Source: a virus
Strand: one strand, 5' to 3'
IMG/VR virus record: IMGVR_UViG_3300036766_002267
Location: 1-42,230 of that record
DNA: 42,230 nucleotides
Positions 15,434 to 23,819 of this stretch are shown in pieces. Under the pieces are notes generated by a model. It was given only the letters and a program-made list of their open reading frames with translations. It made no database searches and was not told the origin of the DNA. The translations under genes were made by a program, and so were the position numbers. Position 1 is the stretch's first letter; each line of letters starts with the position of its first letter.

Positions 15434-15458
15434 CACGGTCTGCTTACGGCAGACCGTG
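15434..15458. promoter_or_regulatory. Inverted repeat in the divergent transporter/methyltransferase gap
   Basis: CACGGTCTGC (15434-15443) and GCAGACCGTG (15449-15458) form a perfect 10-bp inverted repeat with a 5-nt loop. It lies in the 136-bp region between the leftward transporter start and the rightward methyltransferase start at 15496. A dimeric repressor site controlling one or both genes is the simplest reading. No -35/-10 pair was assigned. Confidence 0.5.
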
Positions 15459-15495
15459 GGGCGTCTACATCTTACCAAGGTTTGACAGCCCGTCC

Positions 15496-16887
15496 ATGAA
15501 ATCTCGCTTGCCCGACGCGGTCGAGCACTGGCCGCTCGACCGGCTGATTCCCTATGCGCGGAATGCCCGCACGCATGCGGACGACCAGGTCGCGCAGATC
15601 GCGGCCTCGATTGTCGAGTTCGGCTGGACCAATCCGATCCTGGTCGACGCGGAGGGCGGGCTCGTCGCTGGCCACGGCCGGCTGCTTGCGGCACGCAAAC
15701 TCGGCCTCGACACGGTGCCCGTTGTCGTTCTCGATCACCTGACACCGGCGCAGCGACGCGCCTACGTCATCGCCGATAACAAGCTCGCGCTCAACGCCGG
15801 CTGGAACGAGGAACTGCTGGCGGCCGAGCTGCACGCGTTGAACGGCGAGGGCTTCGACCTTGCGCTCACCGGATTTTCCGAGACGGAGCTCGATGCGCTC
15901 ATGGCGCCGCTCGGCGAGGAGACGGAGGGCAGCGATGGTAGCGGCGAGGACGCCGCCGATGAAATGCCGGCACCGCCCCGCGCGCCGATCTCGCGCACCG
16001 GCGATCTCTGGCTGATTGGCAATCACCGCCTGCTGTGTGGCGACAGCACGGATGCTTCGGCCATCGCGCGGGTCATGAACGGCGAGCGCGCGGCGCTCGT
16101 TTTCACCTCGCCGCCTTATGGCAATCAGCGCGATTACACGACCGGCGGCGTGGGCGATTGGGACGCGCTCATGCGCAGGGTGTTCGCGGAATTGCCGGTC
16201 ATCGAGCCGGCGCAGGTTCTGGTCAATCTCGGTCTCATTCACCGCGACAACGAGTGGCTGCCGTACTGGCAGACCTGGCTCGCATGGATGGCGGAGCAAG
16301 GCTGGCGGCGGTTCGGACTCTATGTCTGGGACCAGGGGCCAGGACTTCCGGGCGATTGGAACGGGCGCTTGGCGCCTGCATTCGAGCTCGTCTTCCATTT
16401 CAATCGCAAGGCGCGCAAGCCCAACAAGATCGTGCCCTGCAAATGGGCCGGCCACGTCAACGACACGCACGGCGGCATCCGGCACAAGGACGGCCACGTC
16501 GGCGAATGGAATCACGCGGGACAGGGCGTCCAGGAGACGCGCATCCCCGACAACGTCATCCGCATCACGCGGCACAAGGCGCGCGGGATCGAGACCGAGC
16601 ACCCGGCCGTGTTCCCGGTTGCGCTGCCCGAGTTTGTGATGCGCGCCTACAGTGGCAACGGCGATATCATCTACGAGCCCTTTTCCGGCGCGGGCACCAG
16701 CATCGTGGCGGGCGAGCGCACCGGCCGAAAGGTCAGAGCGATCGAGCTCGCCCCCGAATATGTCGACCTCGCCATCCTGCGGTGGCGGAAACTCTTCCCG
16801 GACAAATCAGTGACCCTCGATGGCGAAGGCCAATCCTTCGAAGCAGTCGCGCGCGAGCGCGGCGTCGCAATCCTTGACGCCGTCTGA
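15496..16887 (+). CDS. ParB-domain DNA methyltransferase fusion 1 (TSPPY type)
   Basis: The 463-residue protein joins an N-terminal ParB/sulfiredoxin-like nuclease domain (about 10-130, with GLVAGHGRLLAARKLG at 55-70) to a C-terminal DNA methyltransferase. Catalytic motif IV is TSPPYG (204-209) and the SAM-binding motif I is EPFSGAGTS (394-402). Motif IV before motif I is the beta-class order. The SPPY form is commonest in N4-cytosine enzymes, so cytosine N4 is a reasonable guess. No restriction endonuclease is nearby; an orphan methylase could protect phage DNA from host restriction or control gene expression. It overlaps the second fusion by 68 nt. Confidence 0.9.
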   Translation: MKSRLPDAVEHWPLDRLIPYARNARTHADDQVAQIAASIVEFGWTNPILVDAEGGLVAGHGRLLAARKLGLDTVPVVVLDHLTPAQRRAYVIADNKLALNAGWNEELLAAELHALNGEGFDLALTGFSETELDALMAPLGEETEGSDGSGEDAADEMPAPPRAPISRTGDLWLIGNHRLLCGDSTDASAIARVMNGERAALVFTSPPYGNQRDYTTGGVGDWDALMRRVFAELPVIEPAQVLVNLGLIHRDNEWLPYWQTWLAWMAEQGWRRFGLYVWDQGPGLPGDWNGRLAPAFELVFHFNRKARKPNKIVPCKWAGHVNDTHGGIRHKDGHVGEWNHAGQGVQETRIPDNVIRITRHKARGIETEHPAVFPVALPEFVMRAYSGNGDIIYEPFSGAGTSIVAGERTGRKVRAIELAPEYVDLAILRWRKLFPDKSVTLDGEGQSFEAVARERGVAILDAV

Positions 16888-18124
16888 CTCGCTGCAGGTC
16901 GAGCTATGGCCGATCGAGCAGCTCTTGCCATACGCGGCCAATGCGCGGACCCACCCGGGCGAGCAGGTTGCTCAGATCGCGGGATCGATTGCGGAGTTTG
17001 GTTTCAACGTTCCCTGTCTCGTGGACGACCGCGGCGTGTTGATCGCAGGCCATGGACGGATCGTCGCCGCGAAGCGTCTCGGACTGAAGCAGGTTCCGGT
17101 TATTCGGCTGGGGCACCTGACCGACGCCCAGGCGCGCGCCTTCCGGCTCGCCGACAATCGCATCGCGCTCAACGCCGGCTGGGACGAAGCGATGCTGGCT
17201 GCCGAGCTCGATCGTCTCAAGGAAGACGGCGTCGATCTCGATCTACTCGGCTTTGCCGAGGACGAGCTCGACCGGCTGCTCGATGGCCTCGATCAAAATG
17301 GGTCATCCGAGGAAGAGGACGAAATCCCGGAACCGCCCACCGAGGCGGTCACGCGCCCAGGCGACCTTTGGCTGCTCGGGGCGCATCGGCTCTTGTGTGG
17401 CGACGCGACGGTCGCGACCGACGTTCAACGGTTGCTCGCTGGCGTGCGTCCACACCTGATGGTGACGGACCCGCCCTACGGCGTCGAGTACGATCCGAAC
17501 TGGCGGAACGAATCCGGGGTTTCCGAGACGGCTCGTGTCGGCAAAGTCAGCAACGATGATCGCGCCGATTGGCGCGACGCCTGGAGTCTGTTTCCGGGCG
17601 AGGTCGCCTATGTCTGGCACTCCGGGGTCCACGCGCGGACCGTTGCCGAGAGTCTCGATGCTTGTGGCTTCCTGATCAGGGCGCAGATCGTATGGGCCAA
17701 GCCCCGCCTGGTGCTGAGCCGCGGCGATTATCATTGGCAGCACGAACCGTGCTTCTACGCGGTGCGAAAGGGCGCCACCGGCCATTGGCAGGGCGCCCGC
17801 GACCAATCGACTCTCTGGACCATCGCCACCGGCGAGAACGACGAGGCCACCGAGCACGGGACGCAGAAGCCGGTCGAGTGCATGCGCCGGCCGATCGTGA
17901 ACAACAGCGCGAAAGGTGATCTGGTCTACGAGCCCTTCGCAGGTTCAGGCACGACACTGATTGCCGCGGACTCCGTTGGCCGCGTTTGCCTCGCACTCGA
18001 AATCGATCCGCGCTACTGCGACGTCGTCATCGAGCGCTGGCAGCGCCATGCAGGAGTCGCAGCCACGCTTGCCGACGACGGTCGCACCTTCGATGCGCTG
18101 AAGAACGAGCGGTTAGCCGCATGA
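16820..18124 (+). CDS. ParB-domain DNA methyltransferase fusion 2 (DPPY type)
   Basis: The 434-residue protein has the same architecture as its neighbour: a ParB-like domain (about 27-150, with VLIAGHGRIVAAKRLG), then an acidic linker (SSEEEDE), then a methyltransferase with motif IV DPPYG (217-221) and motif I EPFAGSGTT (371-379). DPPY points to N6-adenine methylation. The two proteins align along their ParB parts and look like an old tandem duplication that diverged in the catalytic motif. A downstream TTG at 16874 could be an alternative start; the ATG at 16820 gives the longest reading but has no strong ribosome-binding site. A terminator-like hairpin follows the stop. Confidence 0.9.
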   Translation: MAKANPSKQSRASAASQSLTPSDSLQVELWPIEQLLPYAANARTHPGEQVAQIAGSIAEFGFNVPCLVDDRGVLIAGHGRIVAAKRLGLKQVPVIRLGHLTDAQARAFRLADNRIALNAGWDEAMLAAELDRLKEDGVDLDLLGFAEDELDRLLDGLDQNGSSEEEDEIPEPPTEAVTRPGDLWLLGAHRLLCGDATVATDVQRLLAGVRPHLMVTDPPYGVEYDPNWRNESGVSETARVGKVSNDDRADWRDAWSLFPGEVAYVWHSGVHARTVAESLDACGFLIRAQIVWAKPRLVLSRGDYHWQHEPCFYAVRKGATGHWQGARDQSTLWTIATGENDEATEHGTQKPVECMRRPIVNNSAKGDLVYEPFAGSGTTLIAADSVGRVCLALEIDPRYCDVVIERWQRHAGVAATLADDGRTFDALKNERLAA

Positions 18125-18132
18125 ACGGCAAA

Positions 18133-18170
18133 GCGCCGCCGGGTTTGAATCCGGCGGCGCTCGGTCGTTT
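18133..18170 (+). terminator. Hairpin terminator between convergent genes
   Basis: GCGCCGCCGG (18133-18142) and CCGGCGGCGC (18151-18160) form a perfect 10-bp GC-rich stem with an 8-nt loop. TCGGTCGTTTT follows, giving a short T-run for the rightward methyltransferase operon. The DUF3489 gene ends on the other side at 18176, so it could serve both directions. Confidence 0.65.
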
Positions 18171-18175
18171 TCAAA

Positions 18176-18745
18176 TCAGGCGGCGATGCGGTAGACGCGG
18201 CCGCGCCCTTCGACCTTCTCCGACTGCACGTCGAGCCCGAGCTTCTTCTTTAGCGCACCGGCGATGGCGCCGCGCACGGTATGCGCCTGCCAGTCGAACT
18301 TCTTGACGATCTCCTCGATCGTGGCGCCCTCCCGGCTCTTGAGCATTTCGATGAGCTGCGCCTGCTTGCTGTTGGCGCGCGTGCCGCGCGGCTTCTCCTT
18401 CGATTTGCCGGCTTTTCGCTTCCGGCGCGAGCCCTTGTCGGTGTCAGCACCTGCATCGGCGTCGCTCTCGTCACCGGCAGGCGCTTCGCTCTGCTCGATC
18501 CCAAGGGCCTTAAATGCGGCTGGCGCCGCGCGCAGCGTCAGGCGGCCACGCTTCTTGTCCTCGCGCCAAACGGTGTCCTCGCGCTTGGCCTGCACTTCCT
18601 TGATCAGGCTCTTGTTGAGAAGGCTGCCGAGGACCTTGGCCGCTGCGCCGCCGGGAAGTTTGCCGGTGAGTGGATAGACCGATCGGTCCTGCCGCTGGCA
18701 TGCGGCTGACAGAACGACGAGTTGAGAATCGGAAAGCTGTGCCAT
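18176..18745 (-). CDS. DUF3489 family protein
   Basis: I start at the ATG at 18745, preceded by AGGGAG; a longer frame to 18919 has no better start and overlaps hairpins. The 189-residue protein has an N-terminal helical part (LSDSQLVVLSAACQRQDRSV and a KLPGGAAAKVLGSLLNKSL segment), a charged Lys-rich linker (KGSRRKRKAGKSKEKPRG), and a C-terminal DUF3489 domain (QAQLIEMLKSREGATIEEIV followed by KKFDWQAHTVRGAIAGALKKK). The C-terminal domain looks like a winged helix, so it probably binds DNA. It leads the downstream end of a small minus-strand gene group and could be a phage regulator. Confidence 0.85.
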   Translation of the reverse strand: MAQLSDSQLVVLSAACQRQDRSVYPLTGKLPGGAAAKVLGSLLNKSLIKEVQAKREDTVWREDKKRGRLTLRAAPAAFKALGIEQSEAPAGDESDADAGADTDKGSRRKRKAGKSKEKPRGTRANSKQAQLIEMLKSREGATIEEIVKKFDWQAHTVRGAIAGALKKKLGLDVQSEKVEGRGRVYRIAA

Positions 18746-18766
18746 GGTGTTGGCTCCCTGGTAGTC

Positions 18767-18787
18767 GGGCCGCGACCATCGCGGCCC
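18767..18787 (-). promoter_or_regulatory. Leader hairpin before DUF3489
   Basis: GGGCCGCGA (18767-18775) and TCGCGGCCC (18779-18787) form a perfect 9-bp stem with a 3-nt loop in the 100-bp gap upstream of the DUF3489 start. A second hairpin lies at 18802-18821. Together they could form a leader or attenuator. Confidence 0.45.
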
Positions 18788-18801
18788 TTCTACGACCCCG
18801 A

Positions 18802-18821
18802 GCCCCGCATTGGTGCGGGGC
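18802..18821 (-). terminator. Hairpin after the 81-aa gene
   Basis: GCCCCGCA (18802-18809) and TGCGGGGC (18814-18821) form a perfect 8-bp stem with a 4-nt loop. It lies downstream, in the minus direction, of the gene that ends at 18846. No T-run is evident, so it may be an attenuator or a processing site rather than a full terminator. Confidence 0.4.
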
Positions 18822-18845
18822 AGACCTTTAGGTTGCGGGAGCCGT

Positions 18846-19091
18846 TCAGTTCCGGCGCGACAGCACGCGGTCCATGGATTTCTCGAAGGTCTCGTTCGGT
18901 AGCGCCGACTCGGCCGCATGCCGGATCACGCCGAAAATGGCCAACTGCACGCGTCTGACAGCCTGTTCGAGGGTTTCACTGGGCAGAACCGTGGTGCCGT
19001 AGTTGGCGAGGAATTTGCGCAGGGCAGGCTCCCGCGCAGCGGCGACGCGGGCGCGTATCTCCGCAGGTGTGAGGCCGGTCCAGTCTTCCAT
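18846..19091 (-). CDS. Small phage protein, helical, unknown
   Basis: I start at the ATG at 19091, which has GGAAGGAG about 9 nt upstream; a longer frame to 19229 is a shadow of the neighbour. The 81-residue protein is helical (DWTGLTPAEIRARVAAAREP, then LRKFLANYGTTVLPSETLEQ and a last helix). It has no membrane segment and no known motif. It sits 20 nt downstream of the 122-aa gene in the same minus-strand group. Confidence 0.6.
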   Translation of the reverse strand: MEDWTGLTPAEIRARVAAAREPALRKFLANYGTTVLPSETLEQAVRRVQLAIFGVIRHAAESALPNETFEKSMDRVLSRRN

Positions 19092-19111
19092 GACGATGCT
19101 CCTTCCGATCG

Positions 19112-19480
19112 CTACGCGGCCGCTTCGGCCATGATCTCGCAGTCGGTGACGAAGCCGACCAAGTAGGGCAGTCCACGCGGAATGCCGGTCTCGCGCTCGA
19201 CGCGGCGATCGATGGTCCAAGTCATCCACCGCTCGACGGCGGCTTCGATTGCTTGCGGCAGGGACAGCCTCTTGAACAGGCCGTTGGCCACATCGTCGGC
19301 GAAATGCCGGCCATGGCGGCTATCGAGGAAATCGCGAGCACCGGCGTCTGAGCATCCCGTCGCTTCGCCGACTGCCTGCATGGCGATCGGCCAGGCTGCG
19401 GCAGGATCGGCATGGTGACGGATAGTGCCGAAGAATCCCCAGGCTTCGTTGTTGCTGGCCAGTTTGGCGGTCTTGGTCAT
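19112..19480 (-). CDS. Conserved phage protein, unknown
   Basis: I start at the ATG at 19480, with a GGAG sequence upstream. The 122-residue protein begins TKTAKLASNNEAWGFFGTIR and continues with a CSDAGARDFLDSRHGRHFAD segment and a FKRLSLPQAIEAAVERWMTW helix. It resembles proteins seen in Rhizobiales phages and plasmids, but I cannot name the family. It is the promoter-proximal gene of the minus-strand group, diverging from the terminase genes. Confidence 0.6.
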   Translation of the reverse strand: MTKTAKLASNNEAWGFFGTIRHHADPAAAWPIAMQAVGEATGCSDAGARDFLDSRHGRHFADDVANGLFKRLSLPQAIEAAVERWMTWTIDRRVERETGIPRGLPYLVGFVTDCEIMAEAAA

Positions 19481-19581
19481 GGCGGTCTCCGTTCCGTGAT
19501 GCCGCCATAGACGCGCTGCTTTGGCCCGGAGCCAAGCAGATAATCGCGCCATTTGATTGCAATCTTGCCGCCAGGACGATC
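19481..19581. promoter_or_regulatory. Divergent region before the late operon
   Basis: This 101-bp gap separates the minus-strand group from the rightward late operon. It contains an imperfect palindrome at about 19516-19539 (CTGCTTTGGC and GCCAAGCAG around CCGGA). It is the natural place for the late-gene promoter and a regulator site. No canonical promoter boxes were assigned, which would fit a phage-specific sigma factor such as the 4820 protein. Confidence 0.4.
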
Positions 19582-20139
19582 ATGGGATTATCAATCCGCG
19601 CTTATGCCCGCAGGCGCGGCGTGAGCCATGTTGCGGTGCTGCGCGCGATCAAGCAGGGCCGCGTCCCCGTGGAGCAGGACGGCACCGTCGATCCTGCGAA
19701 GGCTGACGCTTCGTGGGAACGCTCGACAGATCCGGGCCGCGCGAAATCGAAGTCGAAAGCTACCGCAGAGAAGCTGCGCCCGGTCGGCGAGGCGGCGCTT
19801 GGCTCGGTGCGCGAGACGCTGAAGGAGCAAGGGCTGCCTGCAGGCGGCAGCGTCACCTTCGTCCAGGCCCGCACCGCGCACGAAATCGCCAAGGCTCATC
19901 TCGCGCGGCTGCGCCTGCAGCGCATGAAGGGCGAGCTTGTCGACCGCGCCCGCTCGACGGCGCTCGTGTTCCGGCTTGCGCGCGAAGAGAGGGATTCCTG
20001 GCTCAACTGGCCGGCGCGGATCGCAGCCCTGATCGCAGCCGAGCTCGGCGTGGAGGCCCATGCCGTGCAGAAGGTCGTGGAGGGGCATGTCCGCGCTCAC
20101 CTTGCCGAGCTCGCCGATATCCGGCCCGAGTTCCGATGA
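19582..20139 (+). CDS. Terminase small subunit (Nu1-like)
   Basis: The 185-residue protein opens with a winged-helix-like segment (LSIRAYARRRGVSHVAVLRA, then IKQGRVP), a layout like phage Nu1-type DNA packaging proteins. The rest is helical, with a QARTAHEIAKAHLARLRLQR segment and a C-terminal RVFRLAREERDSW-like helix region (residues about 130-150). It should recognise the packaging site and recruit the large subunit. It overlaps the terminase large subunit by 53 nt. Confidence 0.85.
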   Translation: MGLSIRAYARRRGVSHVAVLRAIKQGRVPVEQDGTVDPAKADASWERSTDPGRAKSKSKATAEKLRPVGEAALGSVRETLKEQGLPAGGSVTFVQARTAHEIAKAHLARLRLQRMKGELVDRARSTALVFRLAREERDSWLNWPARIAALIAAELGVEAHAVQKVVEGHVRAHLAELADIRPEFR

Positions 20140-22099
20140 CATATTCGCCTTCGATGGCGCGGAGGACCTGAGCCAAGCCTGGCGCGACGGGCTCTTGCCC
20201 GATCCGTCGCTCACGGTCTCCGAATGGGCGGACCGCCATCGGGTGTTGAGTCCACGCGCCTCGGCCGAGCCTGGACGGTACCGCACCGATCGCACGCCCT
20301 ACATGCGCGCGATCATGGATGCGATGTCGCCGGCGCATCCGGTACGGCGCGTCGTATTCATGAAGGCGGCGCAGGTCGGGGCGACCGAGGCCGGCAACAA
20401 CTGGATCGGCTACGTCATCCATCATGCACCCGGGCCGATGCTCGCGGTGCAGCCGACCGTCGAGCTCGCCAAGCGTTTCTCGCGCCAGCGCCTCGATCCG
20501 CTGATCGAGGAAAGTCCCGCGCTCCGCCAGCGGGTGAAGCCTGCGCGCTCGCGCGATGCCGGCAACACGATGCTGTCGAAGGAGTTCCCGGCGGGGCTCC
20601 TCGTCATCACCGGAGCGAACAGCGCCGTCGGCCTGCGCTCGATGCCGGCGCGTTACCTGTTCCTCGACGAGGTCGATGCCTATCCGCCCTCGGCCGACGA
20701 GGAAGGCGATCCGGTTGCGCTCGCGGAAGCGCGCACGCGCACGTTCTCCTGGCGCGCAAAGGCATTCCTTGCCTCGACCCCGACGCTCGCCGGGCTCTCG
20801 CGCATCGAACGCGAATACGAAGCCTCGGATCAGCGCCGGTACTTCGTGCCGTGCCCGCATTGCGGGGACATGCAGTGGCTCAAATTCGAGCGGCTCCGCT
20901 GGGACAAGGGCAAGCCCGAGACCACACATTATATATGCGCCTCCTGCGATGGCCGGATCGATGAGCACCACAAGACGGAAATGCTCCAGTCCGGTGAGTG
21001 GCGCCCGACCGCGGAGGCGCAGGATCCCGGCACGATCGGGTTCCACATCTCGGCGCTCTATTCGCCGGTGGGATGGTTCTCCTGGGAGAACATCGCGCGT
21101 CTCTGGGAAGCAGCGACCACCGACGAGGCCAAGCGCAGCTTCAAGAACAGCGTCCTCGGGGAGACCTGGATCGAGACCGGTGAGGCACCGGACTGGCAAC
21201 GCCTCTATGAGCGCCGCGAAACTTGGCAGATCGGCACAGTGCCGCGAGGCGGTCTGTTCCTGACAGCTGGCGCCGACGTGCAGAAGGATCGTATCGAAGT
21301 TGATGTCTGGGCCTGGGGGAGAGGTCTCGAAAGCTGGCTCGTCGACCACATCGTGGTCGAAGGCGGACCCGAGCAAGCCGAGGCCTGGGACGAGCTTGGT
21401 CTCGTCCTCGGTCGCACCTGGTTGCATGCGCATGGTACGCGGATCGGAATAGCGAAGCTCGCGATCGACACCGGCTATGAGGCGCCGGCCGTGTACGCTT
21501 GGGCACGCAAGATGGGTCACGCGCAGGTCGCGCCCATCAAAGGTGTGGACGGCTTCAACCGGACGGCGCCGGTCGCCGGCCCGACGCATGTCGACGTTAC
21601 CGAAGGCGGCAAGAAACTGCGCCGCGGTGCGCGGCTCTGGACGATCGCGGTTGCGACCTTCAAGAGCGAGACCTACCGCTTCTTGCGCTTGTCGACGCCG
21701 ACCGACGAAGAAATCGCGGCGGGCGCCAAGTTTCCGGTGGGCTACGTCCACCTGGCGCGCGGCACCGAAGCGGAGTGGGTCAAGCAACTCGTCGGCGAAC
21801 AACTCGTCACGGTGAAGACCAAGCGCGGCTTCAGCCGGCTCGAATGGCAGAAGCTGCGCGAGCGCAACGAAGCACTCGACTGCCGCGTCTACGCCCGCGC
21901 GGCCGCGTGGATCGCCGGTGCCGACCGTTGGACCGAGGCCATGTGGCGCGACCTCGAGCAGCAAGTCGGCCTCTCGGGAGAAACAGCGGACGATCCGTCG
22001 GGCGATACGGAAACGCCGGCCGACAGCGTTGCTGGGGTCATCCGGCGGCGGCCGGAGCGCCGCAGCCGGCGCGTGTTCCGATCGAGCTATCTGAGCTGA
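20087..22099 (+). CDS. Terminase large subunit (GpA-like)
   Basis: I choose the ATG at 20087 (GGAGGGG just upstream), giving 670 residues. The ATPase part has a Walker A-like KAAQVGATE (93-101) and a Walker B strand LFLDEVDAY (191-199). A Zn-binding segment follows (CPHC at 256-259 and CASC at 284-287), as in GpA-family terminases. The C-terminal nuclease part contains GADVQKDRIEVDVWAWG with a conserved Asp. It cuts concatemeric DNA and drives ATP-dependent packaging into the procapsid. It matches the lambda-like head genes that follow. Confidence 0.95.
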   Translation: MSALTLPSSPISGPSSDDIFAFDGAEDLSQAWRDGLLPDPSLTVSEWADRHRVLSPRASAEPGRYRTDRTPYMRAIMDAMSPAHPVRRVVFMKAAQVGATEAGNNWIGYVIHHAPGPMLAVQPTVELAKRFSRQRLDPLIEESPALRQRVKPARSRDAGNTMLSKEFPAGLLVITGANSAVGLRSMPARYLFLDEVDAYPPSADEEGDPVALAEARTRTFSWRAKAFLASTPTLAGLSRIEREYEASDQRRYFVPCPHCGDMQWLKFERLRWDKGKPETTHYICASCDGRIDEHHKTEMLQSGEWRPTAEAQDPGTIGFHISALYSPVGWFSWENIARLWEAATTDEAKRSFKNSVLGETWIETGEAPDWQRLYERRETWQIGTVPRGGLFLTAGADVQKDRIEVDVWAWGRGLESWLVDHIVVEGGPEQAEAWDELGLVLGRTWLHAHGTRIGIAKLAIDTGYEAPAVYAWARKMGHAQVAPIKGVDGFNRTAPVAGPTHVDVTEGGKKLRRGARLWTIAVATFKSETYRFLRLSTPTDEEIAAGAKFPVGYVHLARGTEAEWVKQLVGEQLVTVKTKRGFSRLEWQKLRERNEALDCRVYARAAAWIAGADRWTEAMWRDLEQQVGLSGETADDPSGDTETPADSVAGVIRRRPERRSRRVFRSSYLS

Positions 22100-22104
22100 A
22101 CTTA

Positions 22105-22317
22105 ATGACCCTCGAAGAGATGACGGCGCAGCGCGATGCATTGCTTGCCGCGCGTTTCCGTGGCGTGCGTACGGTCGAAATCGACGGCCGGCGGGTCACG
22201 TATGCCACCGACGCCGAGATGGCAGCCGCCATCACGGATCTCGAACGCCGGATCGCTGCCGCCGGTGAAGGCGGCCGGCGCCGCCGCATCCTGACGTCTG
22301 CTTCGAAGGGACTCTGA
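22105..22317 (+). CDS. gpW-like head-tail joining protein
   Basis: The real start is the ATG at 22105, 5 nt after the terminase stop; a much longer frame upstream is a shadow of the terminase. The 70-residue protein (MTLEEMTAQRDALLAARFRG, then GVRTVEIDGRRVTYATDAEM) has the size and pattern of gpW-like joining proteins: a helix, a short beta hairpin and another helix. Its place between terminase and portal is the standard lambda-like order. It should help complete the head before tail attachment. Confidence 0.8.
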   Translation: MTLEEMTAQRDALLAARFRGVRTVEIDGRRVTYATDAEMAAAITDLERRIAAAGEGGRRRRILTSASKGL

Positions 22318-22321
22318 TCTC

Positions 22322-23806
22322 GTGGTCGTTTCGCTGAAAGCTTTCCGGCGCCGAGTCGGGGCGTTCATCGGTGGGTTCGAGGCAGGGCTGGCAAACCGCC
22401 GGCTCAAGGGGTTCCAGCCGAGCCGAGCGCATCTCAACACGCTGATCGCGGCGGCCGGTCCCGACATCACGGCGCGCGCCCGCTGGCTCATTCGCAACAA
22501 CGGATATGCGGCGAACGCGATCGAGAGCTGGGCCGGCAACGTGGTCGGCGCCGGCATCAAGCCGTCCTCGCTGATCAAGGAGCCAGAGCTGAAGGCCAGA
22601 GTACAGCAGCTCTGGCTCGATTGGACCGACGAGGCCGATGCCGAAGGCTTCACGGACTTCTATGGGTTGCAGCGCCGTGCCGCGCGCGAGGTGTTCATCG
22701 CGGGCGAGGTGTTCTTCCGGTTCCGGCCGCGCCGGCCACAGGATGGCCTCACGGTGCCGCTTCAGCTGCAGATGATCCCCTCGGAAATGCTGCCCCTCAA
22801 TCGCAACGAAGTCATGCCCGGCGGCAATGTGATCCGCCAGGGCATCGAATTCGATGCGATCGGGCGGCGCGTCGCCTACCACTTCCTGCGGCGGCACCCG
22901 GGCGACATCACGGATCCCGGGCTCGCTGGCGACATCGTGCGCGTGCCGGCCTTCGAGATCGTGCACGTCATCGATCCGGTCGATGCCGGACAGTTGCGCG
23001 GGGTCTCACGCTTTGCGTCGGGGATCGTGAAACTGTTCCTGCTCGATCAGTACGACGATGCCGAGCTCGATCGCAAGAAGGTCGCGGCGATGCACGCGCT
23101 CTTCATCACGACGCCAGCCCCGGCAGAACCGCTCGATGCCGCGGAGGGACGCGACGAGAACGACGAACGCACGATCGACCTGCAGCCCGGCCAGATCACC
23201 ATGCTGGAGCCCGGTGAGGAGGTGCAAACGTCGGCCCCGGCGGACGTGGGCCAGACCTACGAGCCGTTCCAGTACCGCACCCTGCTGCAGGTGTCGGCCG
23301 CGCTCGGCGTCCCCTATGCGTATCTGTCGAACGACATGCTCAAGGCGAACTATTCGAACTCGCGCCTGGCGCTGCTCGAATTCCGCCGCCGCATCGAAGC
23401 CTACCAACATGCCGTCATCGTCTGGCAGCTGTGCCGCCAGGTCTGGGCCCGCTGGATGGACACTGCGGTGCTCGCGGGCGTGCTGGCACTCCCGGATTAT
23501 GACCAGCGGCGGCGGGACTACCTTGCTTGCGGATGGCTCCCGCCGAAGTGGGACTGGGTCGATCCGCTCAAGGACGCCCGCGCCGAGATCGAGCAGATCG
23601 ACGCCGGGCTCAAGAGCCGGACGCAGGCGCTCGCCGAGCGCGGATACGACGCCGAACAGGTCGATGCCGAGATTGCTGCCGACAAAGCGAGAGAGAAATC
23701 GCTCGGTCTGACCTTCGGATCGGCCGCACCCCTGGATGCGGCGCAAGCGTCAAGCGATCCCGGCACAACGGGTGACGCCGAAGCGCTGCCTGAGCCGGTT
23801 CAATAG
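22322..23806 (+). CDS. Phage portal protein (lambda family)
   Basis: The 494-residue protein starts on a GTG at 22322. It has the lambda-family portal pattern: RARWLIRNNGYAANAIESWA near the N-terminus, AAREVFIAGEVFFRFRPRRP, FEIVHVIDPVDAGQLRGVSR, and a C-terminal region with SAALGVPYAYLSNDMLKANY and NSRLALLEFRRRIEAY. It forms the ring at the special capsid vertex through which DNA is packaged and ejected. It ends 13 nt before the protease start. Confidence 0.93.
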   Translation: MVVSLKAFRRRVGAFIGGFEAGLANRRLKGFQPSRAHLNTLIAAAGPDITARARWLIRNNGYAANAIESWAGNVVGAGIKPSSLIKEPELKARVQQLWLDWTDEADAEGFTDFYGLQRRAAREVFIAGEVFFRFRPRRPQDGLTVPLQLQMIPSEMLPLNRNEVMPGGNVIRQGIEFDAIGRRVAYHFLRRHPGDITDPGLAGDIVRVPAFEIVHVIDPVDAGQLRGVSRFASGIVKLFLLDQYDDAELDRKKVAAMHALFITTPAPAEPLDAAEGRDENDERTIDLQPGQITMLEPGEEVQTSAPADVGQTYEPFQYRTLLQVSAALGVPYAYLSNDMLKANYSNSRLALLEFRRRIEAYQHAVIVWQLCRQVWARWMDTAVLAGVLALPDYDQRRRDYLACGWLPPKWDWVDPLKDARAEIEQIDAGLKSRTQALAERGYDAEQVDAEIAADKAREKSLGLTFGSAAPLDAAQASSDPGTTGDAEALPEPVQ

Positions 23807-23819
23807 CGGTACGCCCCAA

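Noticed and set aside
20003-22141. 712-aa open frame on the minus strand opposite the terminase
   Set aside because: Shadow frame in GC-rich DNA. The plus strand carries clear GpA-type motifs; the minus product has no recognisable motif and biased Arg/His/Gly content.
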